Shown here piece after piece: positions 21,801 to 33,500 of a stretch of 64,000 nt of DNA; position 1 is the first letter of the stretch, and every line of letters begins with the position of its first letter. The stretch spans positions 283,806 to 347,805 of the forward strand of contig NZ_JAFFZM010000007.1 of NCBI RefSeq assembly GCF_017676345.1, in the 5' to 3' direction. The notes under the pieces are model-generated. The model had not been told where the DNA came from. It saw only the letters and a program-made list of their open reading frames with translations, and ran no database searches. A program made the translations under genes and the position numbers. The DNA comes from Streptomyces smyrnaeus (GTDB lineage: Bacteria > Actinomycetota > Actinomycetes > Streptomycetales > Streptomycetaceae).

Positions 21801-24331
21801 TCCGCGCCCTGCTCGACGACGGGCACCGCCTCTTCATCGAGGTCAGCACCCATCCCGTGCTGACCATGGGGATGCAGGAGTGCTTCGAGGAGGCGGGGGT
21901 GGCAGCGGCGGCCGTGCCCACGCTCCACCGCGACCGGGGCGATCCGGCCCAGGTGGTACGCGCGGTGGCGGGCGCCTTCGCCGCCGGGGCCCGGGTCGAC
22001 TGGCGGGCCGTCTTCCCCGCCGAACCGGGTCCGCGCTTCGTGCCGTTGCCGACGTACGCGTTCCAGCGGCGCCGGTTCTGGGTGGCGCCGCCGGCCGGGG
22101 GATTCGGCGCCGACGGGCATGGTGCCGCGGACGGGCTGCGCGACGCGGCGGAGTCCCGGCTGTGGCACGCGATCGAGGAGCAGGACGCCGAGACCGTCGC
22201 CTCCACCCTCCGGCTCGACGGCGACGGGGAGGCACTGGCCAGTCTGCTGCCAGCCCTCCCCATCCTGTCCGACTGGCGACGCCACCACCGCGAACAGGCC
22301 CGGCTCGACTCCTGGCGCTACCGCGCCACCTGGGTGCCGGTACCGGCCTTGGACGATGCCGCCACCGGGCCACGCCCGGACGCCGGCTGGTTGCTGCTGG
22401 TACCCGCCGGGTTCGACGCGCACCCGGCCGTACGGACCGTCGGCGAGGCGCTGCGGCGGTGCGGGGCGGCGGCCGAGGCTTGGTCGGTCGACACCCGCAC
22501 CGGGGCCTGCCGTGAGGAGCTGGCCGAGCGGTTGTCGGAAGCCGCCGGCAGCCGGCCGCCGGACAGGATCCTCAGCCTCCTGGCGCTGGACGAGGACCCC
22601 CACCCGGAGCACCCGGAGGTACCTGCGGGACTGGCCGCGACCACGGCCCTGGTCCAGGCGCTCGGTGACATCGAGGTCGAGGCGGTCGTGTGGTGTGTGA
22701 CGCAGGGTGCGGTGGCCGTCTCGGCGGACGATCCGCTCCCCCACCCCGTGCAGGCGCAGGCGTGGGGGCTCGGCCGGGTGGCGGCGCTGGAGGAGCCGCA
22801 GCGGTGGGGCGGCCTGGTCGACCTGCCGGCCGAGGCCGACGAGGATGTCCTCGACCGGCTGGCGGCGCTGTTCGCCGAGGGCACTGGCGAGGATCAGCTG
22901 GCCATCCGGCCCACCGGCACCTACTGCCGCCGCCTGCACCGTGCCCCGGCTGCCGGACCGGAGGGAGCCGCCGCCTGGCAGCCGTCCGGCACGACGCTCG
23001 TCACCGGCGGCACAGGCGCGCTCGGCGCGCATCTGGCCCGCTGGCTCGCCAGGAACGGCGCGCCGCATCTGCTGCTGGTCGGCCGCAGGGGCCCGGACGC
23101 CCCCGGGGCCCGGGAACTCGCCGCCGAGCTGCGCGGGGCGGGCACCGAGGTCACCCTCGCCGCCTGCGACGTCGCCGACCGTGCGGCAGTGCAGCGGCTC
23201 CTCGACGGCATACCGGATGACCGTCCCCTCACCGCCGTCTTCCATGCCGCCGGGCTCCCGGAGAACATGCCGTTCCCGGACCTCGATCCGGCGCACATGG
23301 CCGGGATCCTGCGGCCCAAGGCGCAGGCGGCGGCTCTGCTCGACGAGCTGACGCGGGAGAAGGAGCTGAGCGCCTTCGTGCTGTTCTCCTCGGGCGCCGC
23401 CGCGTGGGGCAGCGGGCTGCAGGGGTCGTACGCCGCAGCCAACACCTACCTCGACGCCCTCGCCGAGCACCGCCGCGCCCTCGGGCTGCCCGCGACCAGC
23501 GTTGCGTGGGGTCCTTGGGGTGACACCGGGATGGCGGCCGACGACACCGCCGTCACCTATTTCGGGCGCCGGGGTCTGGCCCCGCTCGCCCCGGAAGACG
23601 CGCTGGCCGCGCTGGGGCAGGCACTGGACAACCGGGAAACGGCCCTGGCCGTGGCCGACATCGACTGGGAGCGGTTCGCCGCCGCGCTGACCACGCGCCG
23701 CCCCAGTCCGCTGCTCGCGGACCTGGCTCGGCCGAGCCCTGCCGGGGGCGAGCCCGGCGCCGGGGCGCAGGACGGGCAGGGCGGGCAGGAACCCGCAGAT
23801 CTGCCGCTGCGCCGCCAACTCGCCGACAGCGGCTCGCCCGAGCAGCAGCGGTATCTGCTGCTGCGGCACGTCCAGACGCATGTGGCGGCCGTGCTCGGTT
23901 ACGGAGGCCCGGACGAGGTGTCGCCGGCCAGGCCGTTCAAGGAGCTGGGCTTCGACTCGCTGACCGCCGTCCAACTGCGCAACCAGCTCAACGCCACGAC
24001 CGGTCTGGCCCTCCCGCCGACGCTCGTCTTCGACCATCCGTCGCCCAGCGCGCTGGCCGACCTGCTCCGCGAGCATCTGGTCGACGACGAGGCCGCGTCC
24101 GAGGGCCATCTGCTGTCCGGGCTCGACCGGTGGGACGCGGCGTGCGCCCCCGAGACGCTGGACGGCGCCGCCAGACGCCGCGTGGCGCAGCGGCTGGAAC
24201 TGCTGCTGGCGAAGTGGGGCGACACCCACAACGGCTCCGCCGCCGAGCACTCCGACGCACACGGCGACCTGCGGACGGCGACGGCCGAAGACATCTTCGA
24301 CCTCATCTCCGACGAGTTCGGCAAGTCCTGA
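9890..24331 (+). CDS. Type I modular PKS, three modules (3 x KS-AT-KR-ACP)
   Basis: 4813 aa. The ATG at 9890 begins a class-1 docking coil ([14 protein letters not shown]); a longer reading from 9833 has no domain support. Module 1: KS from about residue 35, DTACSS Cys near 207; AT with GHSIG near 670 and HAFHS near 767 (malonyl-type); KR near 1253; ACP Ser near 1577. Module 2: KS near 1643, AT GHSIG/HAFHS (malonyl-type), KR near 2792, ACP Ser near 3110. Module 3: KS near 3171, AT GHSQG with YASHS near 3907 (methylmalonyl-type), KR near 4368, ACP Ser near 4690. All KRs keep Lys, Ser, Tyr and Asn, lack LDD and have the A-type Trp (WGS), so each should leave an A-type beta-hydroxyl. There is no TE; the C-terminus is a docking helix. 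KS1 is divergent around its active site. The AT regions of modules 1 and 2 are nearly identical DNA. Confidence 0.95.
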   Translation: MANNEEKLLDYLKRATTDLRTAQRRLKEVEAAGREPIAIVGMACRFPGGVRSPEELWDLVARGGDAIGGLPEDRNWDLEALYDPDPQHPGTSNTTQGGFLDDVAGFDAAFFGISPREAIGMAPQQRLALEACWEAIEHAGIDPQSLRGSRTGTFIGCDHLDYYSDPSQVPDGSAGYFTIGNTASVVSGRVAYLLGLQGAAVTVDTACSSASVTLHLASRSLRQSECSLALAGGVAVMSSSAPFVGFADLGVLAPDGRSKAFSAHADGMTMSEGVGILLLERLSDARRNGHQVLAVIRGSAINQDGTSNGLTAPNGPAQQRVITEALADARLTAADVDTVEAHGTGTTLGDPIEAQALLATYGRERPEGRPLWLGSVKSNIGHTQMAAGAAGVIKMVLAMRHGTLPASLHLSEPTPEVDWSSGAVELLTEPRDWPRGEGPRRAGVSSFGISGTNAHLILEEADEEEPSSPAHLGSPPSGHASERAAEVMPWVLSGRTADALRGQARRLADWLATDPAPGPAPGPDAQDVGWSLATTRSVFEQRAVVLGQGGEELLAGVRALAAGEPHPDVIGPGERVGDGGLVWLFSGQGSQRVGMGAELYARFPVFAEAFDQVCGLLDPHLGVSLREVVFEGSAERLEHTTCAQAGLFALQVGLARLLGSFGVRPDAVVGHSIGEVTAAYVAGVFSLEDACALVAARATLMGALPEGGAMVAVEAGADELDLPEGVAVAALNTPTSTVISGPEEPVLELAAEWKSRGRKTKRLAVSHAFHSPLMEPMLEDFRRAIEGLDYQPPSLPLISNLTGQPADERITTPDYWCEHIRQPVHFAPAIARTAHDAGTYLELGPDPVLATATQHTLRHHRVADSRDDGLEPSVVPTLSRRRPEVTGLLHALARLHASGSDVDWATVVDGHGGERRPRAVALPTYAFQHQRFWLAPPSVHAPRGSELEAEEAQLWQAVEKLDVEALASGLRLGDDSEAVDTLRPALPILADWRRRRREEARLDSWRYRVVWSPLPAGDRKESTGPRGTWLVFVPTGSEEDPAVRMSVQALRKHGAEPRVHQVDVATADRAVLAAQVAELRSARTEATGTTEAATEATEATGDDSPAGVLCLLPLDGGAFLPEHPAVPAGLAATTALFQALGDAGVEAPMWCVTQGAVSVSPAEPLPHPAQAPVWGLGRVAALEHPQRWGGLVDLPTELDSRAADRLAALLAEDRAEEPSEDQVALRGSGSYVRRLRRAPASQGLDATWRPEGTTLVTGGTGGLGAHLARRLAEHGAPHLLLVSRGGPDAPGTTELVQELRALGTQVTVEACDVSDREAVRRLLDGVPESYPLTAVFHAAGTAEIGPVAELDAEALHRQLSSKALAAAHLHELTRNLDLSAFVLFSSNAATWGSGRQGAYAAANTYLDALAEHRRGLGLPATSVAWGPWGEIGMAADQETLAYLSKRGLAPLDPGLATTCLHQALSSGDTTLTVADVDWEKFSAAFAAQRPSPLLSGLTTTTGTTTGTGTEQYSEALGNSGNASPDGPLHRELADSTPAQQLRILLQHVQARAATVLGHPDPTALPPSRPFQELGFDSLTAVELRNQLTALTGENLPPTAVFDHPTPQALAGYLRTRLCGTTTDAGAAAAQGRRGSAADAAPSDEPIAIVSMACRFPGGVRTPDELWDLVAQGRDAISGLPTDRGWDLDAVYDPDPDHRGTSYVREGGFLHDAARFDAAFFGISPREALAMDPQQRLLLETAWETFENAGLDRASLQGSNTGIFTGGTFQGYGSGGSAAAPDVEGFLLAGGTPSVMSGRLAYSFGLEGPAMTVDTACSSSLVAMHLAAQALRQGECELALAGGVAVMATPATFVEFSRQRGLARDGRCKPYAAGADGTGWGEGVGLVLLERLSDAQRNGHRVLAVLRGSAVNQDGTSNGLTAPNGPSQERVIRQALAGARLSAADVDVVEGHGTGTTLGDPIEAQALLSTYGQERAAERPLWLGSVKSNIGHTQAAAGVAGVIKMVQAMRHGVLPASLHIDEPSPHVDWESGAVRLLTEQVEWPGGERPRRAGVSSFGISGTNAHLILEEPPVAEPAQVGADVTGVVPWVISARGAEALRGQAAALAQVSGAVGAVGRSLVTSRSLFEQRAVVLGQGGEELLAGVRALAAGEPHPDVVGPGERVGDGGLVWLFSGQGSQRVGMGAELYARFPVFAEAFEQVCGLLDPQLGVSLREVVFEGSAERLEHTTCAQAGLFALQVGLARLLGSFGVRPDAVVGHSIGEVTAAYVAGVFSLEDACTLVAARATLMGALPEGGAMVAVEAGADELELPEGVAVAALNTPTSTVISGPEEPVLELAAEWKSRGRKTKRLAVSHAFHSPSMEPMLEDFRQAIEGLQFHQPTLPLISNLTGRPADERITTPDYWCEHIRQPVHFAPALTHLGTHTYLELGPDPVLTTATQHTLEDNPLTLCTLTAKQPETRALAHTLAQLHTHGHDIDWTPWFPPGPTIDLPTYAFQRQHYWLAPGHPAEDIEAAGPGDDSPLWDAVERGDLEALTHTLGSSEEQQPMLSELLPVLAEWRQRRRERAVLDEWRYRVDWKQLPEENAPVLSGTWWVFTSAAQEEAARTVVRALGEYGAEARVCEVDVAAADRDLLVDKAATLAAEDTPAGVLCLFGLDRSRLPGHPELSAGLAAATALVQALGDAGIEAPLWCLTRGAVSALPGEPLPHPDQAQLWGLGRVAALEHPERWGGLVDLPVAVDDRTHTRLAGVLTRGQPEDQVAIRSCGILARRLQHAPVSRGDGDSGVWGAEGTTLITGGTGALGMLLARRLAEFGAPHVLLASRSGPDAPGAAELVDELRALGTEVTVRACDVSDPEAVRQLLTAVPDACPLKAVFHAAGVADIAPLAELRPAQLAEALRGKAHAAALLHELTRDLGLDLSAFVLFSSGAAVWGSARQGAYAAANAYLDALAEHRRGLGLPATSVAWGPWGDTGMAADEAAVTYFEHLGLAPLAPDRAVAALRLAVEHGDTAVTVADIDWRKFPAAFATQRPSPLLADLSLPGEGDGSQDTAGAVHDGGSHPLQRQLADSSPAQQQHLVLRLVRAQAAAVLGHSGPDAVPSGQPFQELGFDSLTAVELRNRLSAASGLELPASLVFDHPTPQAVAAYLREELTGGRTEVARTAADVGTVAQDEPIAIVGMACRFPGSAHSPEELWELVVEGRDAIGPMPSDRNWDLGQIYDPDPDHPGTSYVREGGFLQDAAGFDAAFFGISPREALAMDPQQRILMETAWEALESAGIDREALRGSGTGVFTGVTSQDYLSLTNITSSDVEGYVATGNIGSVVSGRVAYTFGLEGPAVTVDTACSSSLVATHLASQALRQGECELALAGGVTVMATPGAFVEFSRQRGMAFDARCKAFAAGADGLVWGEGAGLLLLERLSDAQRNGHEVLAVIRGSAVNQDGASNGLTAPNGPAQQRVIAQALANARLTPSEVDAVEAHGTGTALGDPIEAQALLATYGQDRPAGRPLLLGSVKSNIGHTQAAAGVAGVIKTVLAMRHGVLPASLHIDEPTPKVEWESGAVRLVTERAEWPDSGRPRRAGVSAFGISGTNAHLLLEQAPQLPEDEEAAEPVPAESAGAGGPGLVPWPVSARGVEALRGQAAALAARVAAEPDLSPVDVGWTLAAGRSAFEHRAVVVGEDRAELTAGLRALAAGLPHPAVLDPGAPAVSSDAGGPVLVFPGQGSQWVGMAAELLASSSTFADRMAECEWALSPYVDWSLTEVLTGCDGGTGLERVEVVQPALWATMVSLAAVWADHGVTPAAVVGHSQGEIAAACVAGALPLEDGARIVALRSQALRELAGSGAMASLGVGEERAAELIDAYGHTGAVGVAAVNGPSSTVISGPPEAVADVVARADGEGVRARLIDVDYASHSAQVDRIGDELTATLSGILPAADADVAFYSTVTAGPLAPVELDADYWVTNLRERVRFADTIRALLDDGHRLFIEVSTHPVLTMGMQECFEEAGVAAAAVPTLHRDRGDPAQVVRAVAGAFAAGARVDWRAVFPAEPGPRFVPLPTYAFQRRRFWVAPPAGGFGADGHGAADGLRDAAESRLWHAIEEQDAETVASTLRLDGDGEALASLLPALPILSDWRRHHREQARLDSWRYRATWVPVPALDDAATGPRPDAGWLLLVPAGFDAHPAVRTVGEALRRCGAAAEAWSVDTRTGACREELAERLSEAAGSRPPDRILSLLALDEDPHPEHPEVPAGLAATTALVQALGDIEVEAVVWCVTQGAVAVSADDPLPHPVQAQAWGLGRVAALEEPQRWGGLVDLPAEADEDVLDRLAALFAEGTGEDQLAIRPTGTYCRRLHRAPAAGPEGAAAWQPSGTTLVTGGTGALGAHLARWLARNGAPHLLLVGRRGPDAPGARELAAELRGAGTEVTLAACDVADRAAVQRLLDGIPDDRPLTAVFHAAGLPENMPFPDLDPAHMAGILRPKAQAAALLDELTREKELSAFVLFSSGAAAWGSGLQGSYAAANTYLDALAEHRRALGLPATSVAWGPWGDTGMAADDTAVTYFGRRGLAPLAPEDALAALGQALDNRETALAVADIDWERFAAALTTRRPSPLLADLARPSPAGGEPGAGAQDGQGGQEPADLPLRRQLADSGSPEQQRYLLLRHVQTHVAAVLGYGGPDEVSPARPFKELGFDSLTAVQLRNQLNATTGLALPPTLVFDHPSPSALADLLREHLVDDEAASEGHLLSGLDRWDAACAPETLDGAARRRVAQRLELLLAKWGDTHNGSAAEHSDAHGDLRTATAEDIFDLISDEFGKS
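11504..12376 (+). repeat. AT-domain tract shared with module 2 (copy 1)
   Basis: This 873-nt stretch of module 1 aligns without gaps to 16265-17137 of module 2 (constant offset 4761 nt). Within it, 11756-11913 is identical over 158 nt including synonymous positions. It covers the end of the KS-AT linker and the AT up to just past the [15 protein letters not shown] segment. Confidence 0.85.
16265..17137 (+). repeat. AT-domain tract shared with module 1 (copy 2)
   Basis: Second copy of the gap-free 873-nt AT tract; the counterpart is 11504-12376. Flanking KS and KR DNA is clearly less similar, so this looks like gene conversion or a recent domain exchange rather than simple whole-module duplication. 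Confidence 0.85.
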
Positions 24332-24345
24332 GGAGCGTGGATTCC

Positions 24346-27300
24346 GTGCCGAAAGAGGAAGAGCTTCTCGAACACCTGCGGTGGGTGACCGCCGAGTTGC
24401 GCCGGACGCGTCAGCAGTTGCGGGAGGCGTCGGCGGCCGAGCCCGAGCCGGTCGCGATCGTCGGCATGGCCTGCCGCTACCCCGGCGGCGTCCGGTCCCC
24501 CGAGGACCTGTGGCGGCTGGTGGCCGACGGCGGCGACGCCATCGGCGGCTTCCCCGCCGAACGCGGCTGGGACGCCGAGGCGCTGCACGACCCCGACCCC
24601 GACCACCACGGCACGACGTACGTCACCGAGGGCGGGTTCTGCGCGGACGCCGTCGACTTCGACGCCGGGTTCTTCGACATCGGTCCGCGTGAGGCGGTGG
24701 CGATGGACCCGCAGCAGCGGCTGCTGCTGGAGACCGCGTGGGAGGCGTTCGAACGGGCGGGGCTGCCCCGCGAGGCGCTGCGCGGCAGCGAGACAGGGGT
24801 TTTCGCGGGGGTCAGCTCGCACGACTACCTGTCGTTCATCGGTGACCTGACGAGCGATGTCGAGGGGTACGTCGGCACCGGCAACCTCGGCAGCGTGGTG
24901 TCCGGTCGCATCGCCTACACGCTCGGTCTGGAGGGGCCGGCGGTGACGGTGGACACGGCCTGCTCCTCGTCGCTGACCGCGATGCACCTGGCCTGCCAGT
25001 CACTGCGCCAGGGCGAGTGCACCCTCGCACTGGCGGGCGGGGTGTCGGTGATGGCGACGGCCGGAGCCTTCATCGAGTTCTCGCGGCAGCGGGGGCTGGC
25101 TCCCGACGGGCGGTGCAAGTCCTTCGCGGCGGCGGCCGACGGGACCGGCTGGTCGGAGGGGGCCGGACTGGTGGTGCTGGAGCGGCTGTCGGACGCGCGC
25201 CGCAACGGTCACCGGGTGCTCGCGGTGCTCCGCGGGTCCGCCGTCAACCAGGACGGCGCGAGCAACGGCCTCACCGCGCCCAACGGACCCTCGCAGGAGC
25301 GGGTGATCCGGCAGGCTCTGGCCAACGCCCGGTTGACCGCCTCCGACGTGGACGTGGTCGAGGGACACGGTACGGGTACCACCCTGGGCGACCCGATCGA
25401 GGCGCGGGCACTGCTCGCGACGTACGGCCAGGGCCGACCGGCGGACAGGCCGCTGCGGCTCGGCTCGGTCAAGTCCAACCTCGGACACACCCAGGCGGCT
25501 GCGGGAGCCGCAGGCGTGATCAAGATGGTGATGGCGCTGCGGCACGGGGTGCTGCCCGCCACGGTCCACCTCGACGCGCCCTCCCCGCACGTGGACTGGG
25601 ACGCGGGCGCCGTACAGCTGCTGACCGAACGCACCGACTGGCCCCGTCAGGAGAGGCCCCGGCGGGCCGGCGTCTCGGCCTTCGGCATCAGCGGCACGAA
25701 CGCCCATGTGATCGTCGAGGAGGCGCCGCAGGACGGGCCGGTACCGGAGGACCGGGACGCGCCGCCCCAGCCCGCGCGGACGACCGGGCCCGTCCCGTGG
25801 GTCCTCTCGGCCCGTACCCCTGAGGGGTTGCGCGGCCAGGCGGCGGCCCTGGTCGAACGGCTGCGGACCGAGCCCGAGCTCACCCCCGCGGAGGTGAGCT
25901 GGTCGCTGGCCACGACGCGCTCGGTCTTCGAACACCGCGCCGTGGTCGTCGGCCGCGACCGTGCCGAACTCCTGGCCGGAACCCGGGCGCTTGCCTCCGG
26001 AGAACCGCACCCCGCTCTCGTCCACCCCGGCACCCCGGCCCTGACGACCGGGACCGGTCCGGTGCTGGTGTTTCCGGGGCAGGGTTCGCAGTGGGTGGGG
26101 ATGGGTGTCGAGCTGCTGGATTCCTCGCCCGCGTTCGCGGCGCGGATCGCGGAGTGCGAGCGGGCGTTGAAGCCGCATGTGGACTGGTCGTTGGAGGACG
26201 TACTGCGGAGTGACGGCACCGAGCTGGCGCGGGTGGATGTGGTGCAGCCGGTGCTGTGGGCGGTAATGGTGTCGCTGGCCGCGGTGTGGGCCGAGCACGG
26301 TGTCATCCCGACAGCGGTGGTGGGTCACAGCCAGGGCGAGATCGCCGCCGCCTGTGTGGCGGGGGCGCTCTCGCTGGAAGACGGAGCGCGGATCGTGGCG
26401 CTGCGCAGCCAGGCGCTGCGCCAGCTCGCCGGGGGCGGGGCGATGGCCTCGCTCGGGGTGAGCAGCGACGAAGCCCGGCGGCTGATCGACCAGGCGGGGC
26501 CGGGCGCCGGGGTCGCGGCCGTCAACGGCCCCTCCGCCACCGTGGTATCCGGACCGCCCGACGAGGTGGCGGCCCTCGTGGCGCGCGCCGAGGCGGACGG
26601 GCTGCGGGCCCGATTGATCGACGTGGACTACGCCTCGCACGGCCCGCAGGTCGATGAGATCACCGACGAACTGCACAAGGTACTGGCAGGCATCGAGCCC
26701 CGGACGGCGTCGGTCGCCTTCTACTCCACCGTGACCGCCGCCCGAGTCGACACCGCGTCGCTGGACACCGGCTACTGGGTGACGAACCTGCGCGAGCCCG
26801 TAAGGTTCGCCGAGACCGTCGAGGCGCTGGTACGCGACGGGCACCGCGTCTTCATCGAGGCCGCCCCGCACCCGGTCCTCTCCCTCGGTATGGAGGAGAC
26901 GCTTCAGGCGTGCGGCGCGGAGGCAGTCACCGTGCCCACACTGCGCCATGACGAGGGGGGCCCGGAGCAGCTGGCGCGCGCCCTCGCTTCGGGCTTCACC
27001 CACGGGGTCGCCCTCGACTGGGCCCGCTGGTTCCCCACCGGACGCACACCACGCGTGGTCGACCTGCCCACCTATGCCTTCCAGCGCCGCCGCTACTGGC
27101 TGGACGAGCGCGACAGCACGCCCCAGGACGCCGCGAGCCTCGGTCTGGCGTCCGCCGGGCATCCGCTGCTGGGCGCCGCCGCGCACCTCGCCGAGCAGAA
27201 CACCCATCTGTTCACCGGCCGCCTGTCGGCGCACACCCGGCCGTGGCTCTCCGAACACCGGGTGCTGGGCACCGTACTGGTGCCGGGTACGGCGATCGCC

Positions 27301-30300
27301 GAGTTGGCGCTGCACGCGGCGCACCGGACGGGCTGCGCCGAGGTGGCGGAGCTGATCCTGCACGACCCGCTGACCGTGCCGGACGAGGGCGCTGTCGAGG
27401 TGCAGCTCGCCGTCGCCGCCCCGGACGAGGACGGCCACCGTGCCCTCACCGTGCACTCCCGCCCGGTGCCGGGCGACGACTGCACGGAGGAAGCACCACC
27501 CTGGACGCGGCACGCCTCCGGCGTTCTGGCCACCATGAGCAGCACGGAGCCGGCGGGGGGTACCGCACCGGCCGGGAGTTGGCCGCCCCCGGGGGCCGAG
27601 CCGCTGCCGACGGAGAATCTGTACCAGGACCTCGCCGACCGCGGCTCCAGCTACGGCGCGGCCTTCCAGGGGCTCACCGCCGCCTGGCGGCTGGACGGCT
27701 CGGTCTACGCCGAGGTGGAGCTGCCCCAGGACGCGCGGGCGGAGGCGGACGCCTACGGGGTGCACCCCGTACTGCTCGACGCCGCGCTCCAGGCCCACGC
27801 TCTGGCAGCGGCACTCACGGACGCCGAGGGGGACGGCGGAAGGGACGTGGGAGGTGACGCGATCCGGATGCCGTTCTCCTGGAGCGGGCTGCGGCTGTAC
27901 GCAACGGGCGCGGAGAGCCTGCGGGTACACATCACGCGCAGTCCGGACGCACCCGACCGGCTCGCCCTGACCGCGACCGACCGCACGGGGGCGCCGGTGC
28001 TCGCGCTGGCGGACCTGACACTCCGTCCGTTGCGGTCCGAGCAGTTGGCCCAGGCCCGCCTGGCGGCCCGGAACACTCTCTTCCGGCTGGATTGGCACCC
28101 GCTCGCCCCGACCCACGCCGCGCCCCCTCAGCGACCGGCCCTCCTGGTCGCCGACCCCGCCGACCCGTCGGCCGCCGCGCTGCGTGCCGCCCTCCCGGGC
28201 GCCGCCTGCTACCCCGATCTCTCAGCGCTGCGCGCCGCCGTGGCCGCCGGGGAGCCCGAACCCGACACCGTGCTGGCTCCGCTCGGGCCCTCCCCCGCCG
28301 GGCACGATCCGGTGGGGCGGCTGTACCCGAGCGGCCGGGAGGCTCTGTCGCTGCTCCAGGAGTGGCTGGCCGGCCCCGAGAGCGCCGCACGGCTCGTCCT
28401 GGTCACCCGCGGCGCCGTGGACGTGGGCGGCCGGGAAGGGGTGGGCGACCTCCCGGGCGCCGCACTGTGGGGGCTGGTGCGCGGTGCCCAGTCGGAGCAC
28501 CCGGACCGCTTCGTCCTGCTCGACATCGACGGGACGGACACCTCGTCGGCCGCCGTGCCCGGCGCTGCGTCACCGGACGTCGACGAGCCCCAACTCGCCC
28601 TGCGCGGCGGCCGTCTGTTCGTCCCGCGCCTCGTCCACGACGAGCCCACCGACCCGTCGGCCCTCCCGGAGACCGGCGCGGACCAGCACGACGTTCCGCC
28701 GTCCGCAGGGCAGATACGCGTGGCTCTCCGCGCCGGCACACCGGACGGGCACGGAGCGGGCGTCGTCACCGCCGTCGGCCCCGGGACCCCCGCGTTCGCC
28801 CCGGGCGACCGGGTGCTGGGGCTCTTCCCCACCCTCTCCCCCGAGGCCGCGACCGAAGCCCACCTGCTCACCGCACTGCCCGACGGCTGGACCTGCGCCC
28901 AGGCCGCCGGCTCCCTCTCCGGCTATCTGACCGCGTGCCGTGCACTCGCCGAGAGCGGCCGGCGCGAGCCGGAGCCGGAGAGCGGGAGCGGCGACCTGGC
29001 GGCCGACGAGCTGTCCGAGCACTGGCGTTCCGGCCTGGCCGATCTGTGGGCCAGGGGCGAGGCCGACGCGACGGGCGCGCTCCTCACACTCCTCAGTGAG
29101 AAGGCGCTGCGCCCCCTGCCGGTCGTCCCACGGGACATGCGGCACGCCCCCGAGCCGGCACAGGACCTCCCCGGCCCGGGTGGCCCGGTCCCCGTCCTCA
29201 CCCTCCGCCCTCCGCTCGACCCCGACGGCACCGTGCTCGTCACCGGGGGCACGGGGGCGCTCGCCCGGGTCGTGGCGCGGCATCTGGCCGGGCGGCACGG
29301 CATGCGGCGACTGCTGCTGGCCAGCCGGAGCGGGGACAGGGCGCCCGGAGCCGAGGCGCTCGCGGCCGAACTGGCCGAACTCGGCGCCGAGGCGCGGATC
29401 GTGGCCTGCGACACGAGCGACCGGGCCGAGCTCGCCGAGCTGTTCGCGTCGGTACCGGCGGAACATCCGCTGACCGCTGTCGTACACACCGCGGCCGTGG
29501 TGCGGGACGCCACGGTGCAGTCGGCCGCTGCGGAGCAGTACGACGACGTACTCCGGGCAAAGGCGGCTGCGGCGTGGCAGCTGCACGACCTCACGCGGGA
29601 GATGGACCTGTCGGCGCTGGTGCTGTTCTCGTCGGTGACGGGGCTGGCCGGCGGCGCGGGGCAGGCCAGTTACGCGGCCGGGAACGCGTTCCTCGACGCG
29701 CTGGCGCAGCACCGGCACGCGCTGGGGCTGCCGGCGACCTCGCTCGCATGGGGGTTCTGGGACCTCCAGGAGGGCATGTCGGGGGCGTTCACCGAAGCCG
29801 ATCGTGCCCGCAACGCCCGGGCAGGCGATCTGGGGCTGGACCCCGAGCAGGCACTTTCGCTGCTCGACACGGCTCTGGGCAGGGACGACGCGCTGCTGGT
29901 GCCCGTACGGCTGGATCTGCCGGGCATGCGGCGCAGGGTCGGCGAGGGGGTTCCCGCCGTCTTCCGGCACCTGGTGCGCGGCTCGGCGCCGCGCGGCGGC
30001 AGCGGCGGCGCGGGCGGCGGGCAGGAGTTGGCCCGTACGCTCGCCACGCTGTCCGGCTCCGACCGGCACCGCACCCTGCTGGATCTGGTGCGCGCGCACG
30101 CGGCGGCGGCGATCGGGCACGAGTCGGTGGCTTCCGTACCGGCGACACGGAACTTCCGTGAGCTGGGCTTCGATTCGCTGGCCGCCGTCCAGTTGCGCAA
30201 CCGGCTCACCGCCGCCACCGGACTGCGGCTGCCCGCGACGCTCGTCTTCGACCATCCGACCCCGACGGCGGTGGCCGAGGTGCTGGACGAGCGCCTGGCT

Positions 30301-30579
30301 GAGGACGACGACCCCGCCGCCTCGGTGCTCGCGGAGCTGGACACGGTCGCCACCGCCGTCACCGCGCTGCCGGACGGCGGACGGGAGCGGGTCGCGGCCC
30401 GGCTTCAGGAGCTGCTGCGGAGCCTAGCGGGACCTGCGGATACCGCCGCGCAGTCCGACCAGGATGTGCGGCTGGAGACCGCCACCGACGACGAGCTGTT
30501 CGACATGCTCGACAGCGAGCTGAGCGGGCACGGCCACCCGGCTGCCGCCGACCACGACACGCCGTCCGAGCGGGATTGA
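24346..30579 (+). CDS. Type I modular PKS, one module KS-AT-DH-(ER remnant)-KR-ACP
   Basis: 2077 aa. GTG 24346 is preferred: GAGGAG-like sequence lies about 10 nt upstream, just after the PKS1 stop, and it begins the docking coil [15 protein letters not shown] from about residue 34 with Cys near 206. AT with GHSQG near 660 and YASH at 762 (methylmalonyl-type). DH with [10 protein letters not shown] (His near 971) and LLDAALQ (Asp near 1145), both intact. A broken ER follows (about residues 1452-1625). KR near 1629 keeps Lys/Ser/Tyr/Asn and has VRD in the LDD position (B-type-like). ACP Ser near 1944. Expected outcome: an alpha-methyl, alpha,beta-unsaturated unit with a trans alkene. Confidence 0.93.
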   Translation: MPKEEELLEHLRWVTAELRRTRQQLREASAAEPEPVAIVGMACRYPGGVRSPEDLWRLVADGGDAIGGFPAERGWDAEALHDPDPDHHGTTYVTEGGFCADAVDFDAGFFDIGPREAVAMDPQQRLLLETAWEAFERAGLPREALRGSETGVFAGVSSHDYLSFIGDLTSDVEGYVGTGNLGSVVSGRIAYTLGLEGPAVTVDTACSSSLTAMHLACQSLRQGECTLALAGGVSVMATAGAFIEFSRQRGLAPDGRCKSFAAAADGTGWSEGAGLVVLERLSDARRNGHRVLAVLRGSAVNQDGASNGLTAPNGPSQERVIRQALANARLTASDVDVVEGHGTGTTLGDPIEARALLATYGQGRPADRPLRLGSVKSNLGHTQAAAGAAGVIKMVMALRHGVLPATVHLDAPSPHVDWDAGAVQLLTERTDWPRQERPRRAGVSAFGISGTNAHVIVEEAPQDGPVPEDRDAPPQPARTTGPVPWVLSARTPEGLRGQAAALVERLRTEPELTPAEVSWSLATTRSVFEHRAVVVGRDRAELLAGTRALASGEPHPALVHPGTPALTTGTGPVLVFPGQGSQWVGMGVELLDSSPAFAARIAECERALKPHVDWSLEDVLRSDGTELARVDVVQPVLWAVMVSLAAVWAEHGVIPTAVVGHSQGEIAAACVAGALSLEDGARIVALRSQALRQLAGGGAMASLGVSSDEARRLIDQAGPGAGVAAVNGPSATVVSGPPDEVAALVARAEADGLRARLIDVDYASHGPQVDEITDELHKVLAGIEPRTASVAFYSTVTAARVDTASLDTGYWVTNLREPVRFAETVEALVRDGHRVFIEAAPHPVLSLGMEETLQACGAEAVTVPTLRHDEGGPEQLARALASGFTHGVALDWARWFPTGRTPRVVDLPTYAFQRRRYWLDERDSTPQDAASLGLASAGHPLLGAAAHLAEQNTHLFTGRLSAHTRPWLSEHRVLGTVLVPGTAIAELALHAAHRTGCAEVAELILHDPLTVPDEGAVEVQLAVAAPDEDGHRALTVHSRPVPGDDCTEEAPPWTRHASGVLATMSSTEPAGGTAPAGSWPPPGAEPLPTENLYQDLADRGSSYGAAFQGLTAAWRLDGSVYAEVELPQDARAEADAYGVHPVLLDAALQAHALAAALTDAEGDGGRDVGGDAIRMPFSWSGLRLYATGAESLRVHITRSPDAPDRLALTATDRTGAPVLALADLTLRPLRSEQLAQARLAARNTLFRLDWHPLAPTHAAPPQRPALLVADPADPSAAALRAALPGAACYPDLSALRAAVAAGEPEPDTVLAPLGPSPAGHDPVGRLYPSGREALSLLQEWLAGPESAARLVLVTRGAVDVGGREGVGDLPGAALWGLVRGAQSEHPDRFVLLDIDGTDTSSAAVPGAASPDVDEPQLALRGGRLFVPRLVHDEPTDPSALPETGADQHDVPPSAGQIRVALRAGTPDGHGAGVVTAVGPGTPAFAPGDRVLGLFPTLSPEAATEAHLLTALPDGWTCAQAAGSLSGYLTACRALAESGRREPEPESGSGDLAADELSEHWRSGLADLWARGEADATGALLTLLSEKALRPLPVVPRDMRHAPEPAQDLPGPGGPVPVLTLRPPLDPDGTVLVTGGTGALARVVARHLAGRHGMRRLLLASRSGDRAPGAEALAAELAELGAEARIVACDTSDRAELAELFASVPAEHPLTAVVHTAAVVRDATVQSAAAEQYDDVLRAKAAAAWQLHDLTREMDLSALVLFSSVTGLAGGAGQASYAAGNAFLDALAQHRHALGLPATSLAWGFWDLQEGMSGAFTEADRARNARAGDLGLDPEQALSLLDTALGRDDALLVPVRLDLPGMRRRVGEGVPAVFRHLVRGSAPRGGSGGAGGGQELARTLATLSGSDRHRTLLDLVRAHAAAAIGHESVASVPATRNFRELGFDSLAAVQLRNRLTAATGLRLPATLVFDHPTPTAVAEVLDERLAEDDDPAASVLAELDTVATAVTALPDGGRERVAARLQELLRSLAGPADTAAQSDQDVRLETATDDELFDMLDSELSGHGHPAAADHDTPSERD
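26054..26369 (+). repeat. Mosaic AT segment matching both minus-strand PKS genes (inverted repeat)
   Basis: Nucleotides 26054-26253 are identical over 200 nt to the reverse complement of 57081-57280. Nucleotides 26281-26369 are identical over 89 nt to the reverse complement of 63684-63772. Each match covers a different part of the AT, so this AT is a mosaic of the two distal methylmalonyl-type ATs. Confidence 0.85.
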
Positions 30580-30584
30580 GGGAC

Positions 30585-33500
30585 ATGGCCGACGACGAGA
30601 AGCTGCGCCGCTATCTCAAGCACGCCACCGCCGATCTTCGGCAGGCCCGGCGGCGGGTCACCGAACTGGAGGAGCGGGCGCGGGAGCCGATCGCGATCGT
30701 CGGTATGGCCTGCCGCCTACCGGGCGGGGTGCACGGCCCCGAGGACCTGTGGCGGCTGGTGGCGGACGGCGTGGACGCCGTCTCGGCCTTCCCGGTCGAC
30801 CGCGGCTGGCCGCTCGAGACGCTGACCCGGCCGGACGGCCCCGGCAGGAGCGTCACGGACCAGGGCGGGTTCCTCCACGACGCGCCCCTGTTCGACGCCG
30901 GTTTCTTCGGGATCAGCCCGCGCGAGGCGGTGGCGATGGACCCGCAGCATCGGCTGCTGCTGGAGACCGCGTGGGAGACCTTCGAGCGCGCGGGCCTGGT
31001 CCGGGAGGAGCTGGCGGGCTCCCGTACGGGCGTGTTCGCGGGCGTCGCCTCGCAGGACTACATGACGCTCGCGGGCGAGACCGTCTCCGAGGACGTCGCC
31101 GGCCACATCGCCACAGGGAACAGCGGCAGCGCGCTGTCCGGCCGGGTCGCCTACACCTTCGGGCTGGAGGGGCCGACACTGACGGTGGACACCGCGTGCT
31201 CCTCGTCCCTGGTGGCCATCCATCTGGCCTGTCAGGCGCTGCGCCAGGACGAGTGCGCGCTGGCGCTCGCCGGCGGGGTGACGGTGATGGCGACGCCGGG
31301 CATCTTCGTCGAGTTCACGCGGCAGCGCGGGCTGGCCGCCGACGGCCGCTGCAAGCCGTTCGCCGAGGCCGCGGACGGTACGGGCTTCGCGGACGGCGTC
31401 GGCACGGTGCTGCTGGAACGGCTGTCGGAGGCGGAGCGCAACGGCCACCCCGTACTGGCGGTGATCCGCGGCTCCGCGGTCAATCAGGACGGTGCCAGCA
31501 ACGGCCTCACCGCGCCCAACGGCCCGGCCCAGGAGCGGGTGATACGGCAGGCGCTGGCCAATGCGCGACTGTCGCCGCAGGACGTGGACGCCGTCGAGGC
31601 ACACGGCACCGGTACCACGCTGGGCGACCCCATCGAGGCCCAGGCGCTGCTCGCGGTGTACGGCCAGGGGCGCTCGGCGGAGCGGCCGTTGCGGCTGGGC
31701 GCCCTGAAGTCCAACATCGGCCACACCCAGGCCGCCGCCGGAGTCGCGGGCGTCATCAAGATGGTGATGGCGCTGCGGCACGGCACGCTTCCCGCCTCCC
31801 TGCACCTCGACGCGCCCACCTCGCATGTGGACTGGGACAGCGGAGGGATCGGTCTGCTGGACCGGCCGGAGCCGTGGCCCGCGAGGGACGCTCCACGGCG
31901 AGCCGGTGTCTCATCGTTCGGGGTTTCGGGCACGAACGCGCATCTGATCCTCCAGGAGGCGACTGAGGCCGGTGGTGCGGAACCGGCCGACGATCCGGCC
32001 CACGCCCCGTCCCACGCCCCGGTCCACGCCCCGGCCCGCGTTCCGGCAGTCCCGACGGAACGGTCCAGGACGTCGAACGCGGGCCCGGGAAGCGGGACCG
32101 CCGGGCTCCCGCTGCCCTGGGTGCTGTCCGCCCGCAGCGCGGCGGCGGTACGCGGCCAGGCCGCGGCACTCGCCGCACACGCGGACGCCCACCCCGAGCA
32201 GTCCCCCACCGACATCGGCTGGTCCCTCGCCACCACCCGCACCGCCTTCGAGCACCGGGCCGTGGTGACGGGACGGGACCGCGATGCGCTCCTCGCGGCC
32301 GTCCGCGCGCTGGCGGCGGGCGAAGAGCATCAAGGCGTACTCACCTCGGGTGCGGAGCCCGGTCCGGCCGACCGCAGCGGACGGACGGTGTTCCTGTTCA
32401 GCGGTCAAGGAAGCCAGCGGGTCGGCATGGGTGCCGGACTGCACGCGCGGTTCCCGGAGTTCGCCGCGGCTTTCGACGAGGTGTGCGCGTATCTGGCGGA
32501 CGACCTGGAACACCCGTTGCGGGACGTCGTCTTCTCCGGGCCGCGTGACGTCCTGGACCACACCACCTACGCGCAGGCCGGTCTGTTCGCACTGCAGGTC
32601 GGGCTGGTGCGGCTGCTGGAGTCGATGGAAGTACGCCCCGACGCGGTGATCGGGCACTCCATCGGCGAGATCGCCGCAGCGCACACGGCCGGGGTGTTCG
32701 ATCTTCCCGATGCCTGCCGGTTGGTGGGCGCGCGGGCCCGCCTCATGGGCCGTCTCGCACCCGGGGGCGCCATGGCCGCCGTCCAGGCCGAGGCCGAGGA
32801 ACTCGCCGAGGACCTGGCGGTCTGCCAAGGCCGCGTCTCGGTCGCCGCACTCAACACCCCGGGCACCACCGTGCTGTCGGGGCCCGCCGAACTGGTCTCC
32901 CGGATCGCGGCCGCGTGGGCGGAGCGGGGGCGCAAGACGAAGTCGCTGGCGGTGAGCCACGCGTTCCACTCCCCGCTGATGGAGCCCATGCTGGACGACT
33001 TCGCAGCGGCCATCGGCGGTCTGGCCTACCGCACGCCTGCCCTCCCCCTGCTGAGCAACCTCACCGGGGAACCCGCCGACGAGCTCTTGACCACCCCGGA
33101 CTACTGGGTCCAGCAGATCCGCCGGCCCGTGCTGTTCCACCCCGCCGTGTCACACATCGCCGCACGGACACAGGCGTTCGTGGAGCTAGGCCCCGACCGT
33201 ACGTTGAGCACGGCGGCCCGGCAGACGCTCCAGCACGGCCCCCCGGCGCGGCAGCGCGGAGGACGCGCTGCGACCTTGCCCACCCTGTCCGCCAAGCAGC
33301 CCGAGGAACTGTCCCTGGCACGGGCGCTGGCGGCGCTGTTCGCCGACGGCCACCCTGTCGACTGGGCACCGTTCTTCGCCGGGGCCCGTCCCCGTACCGT
33401 GCCGCTGCCGACGTACGCGTTCCAGCGGGAGCGGTACTGGCTCACGCCCGGCCGCCGCACCGGCGAGGTGAGCGGGACCGGGCTGCGGCCCATGGAGCAC

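Noticed and set aside
24130..24345. Upstream in-frame extension of PKS2 into the end of PKS1
   Set aside because: The extension overlaps the PKS1 coding end and has no docking-domain similarity; GTG 24346 with its Shine-Dalgarno sequence fits.
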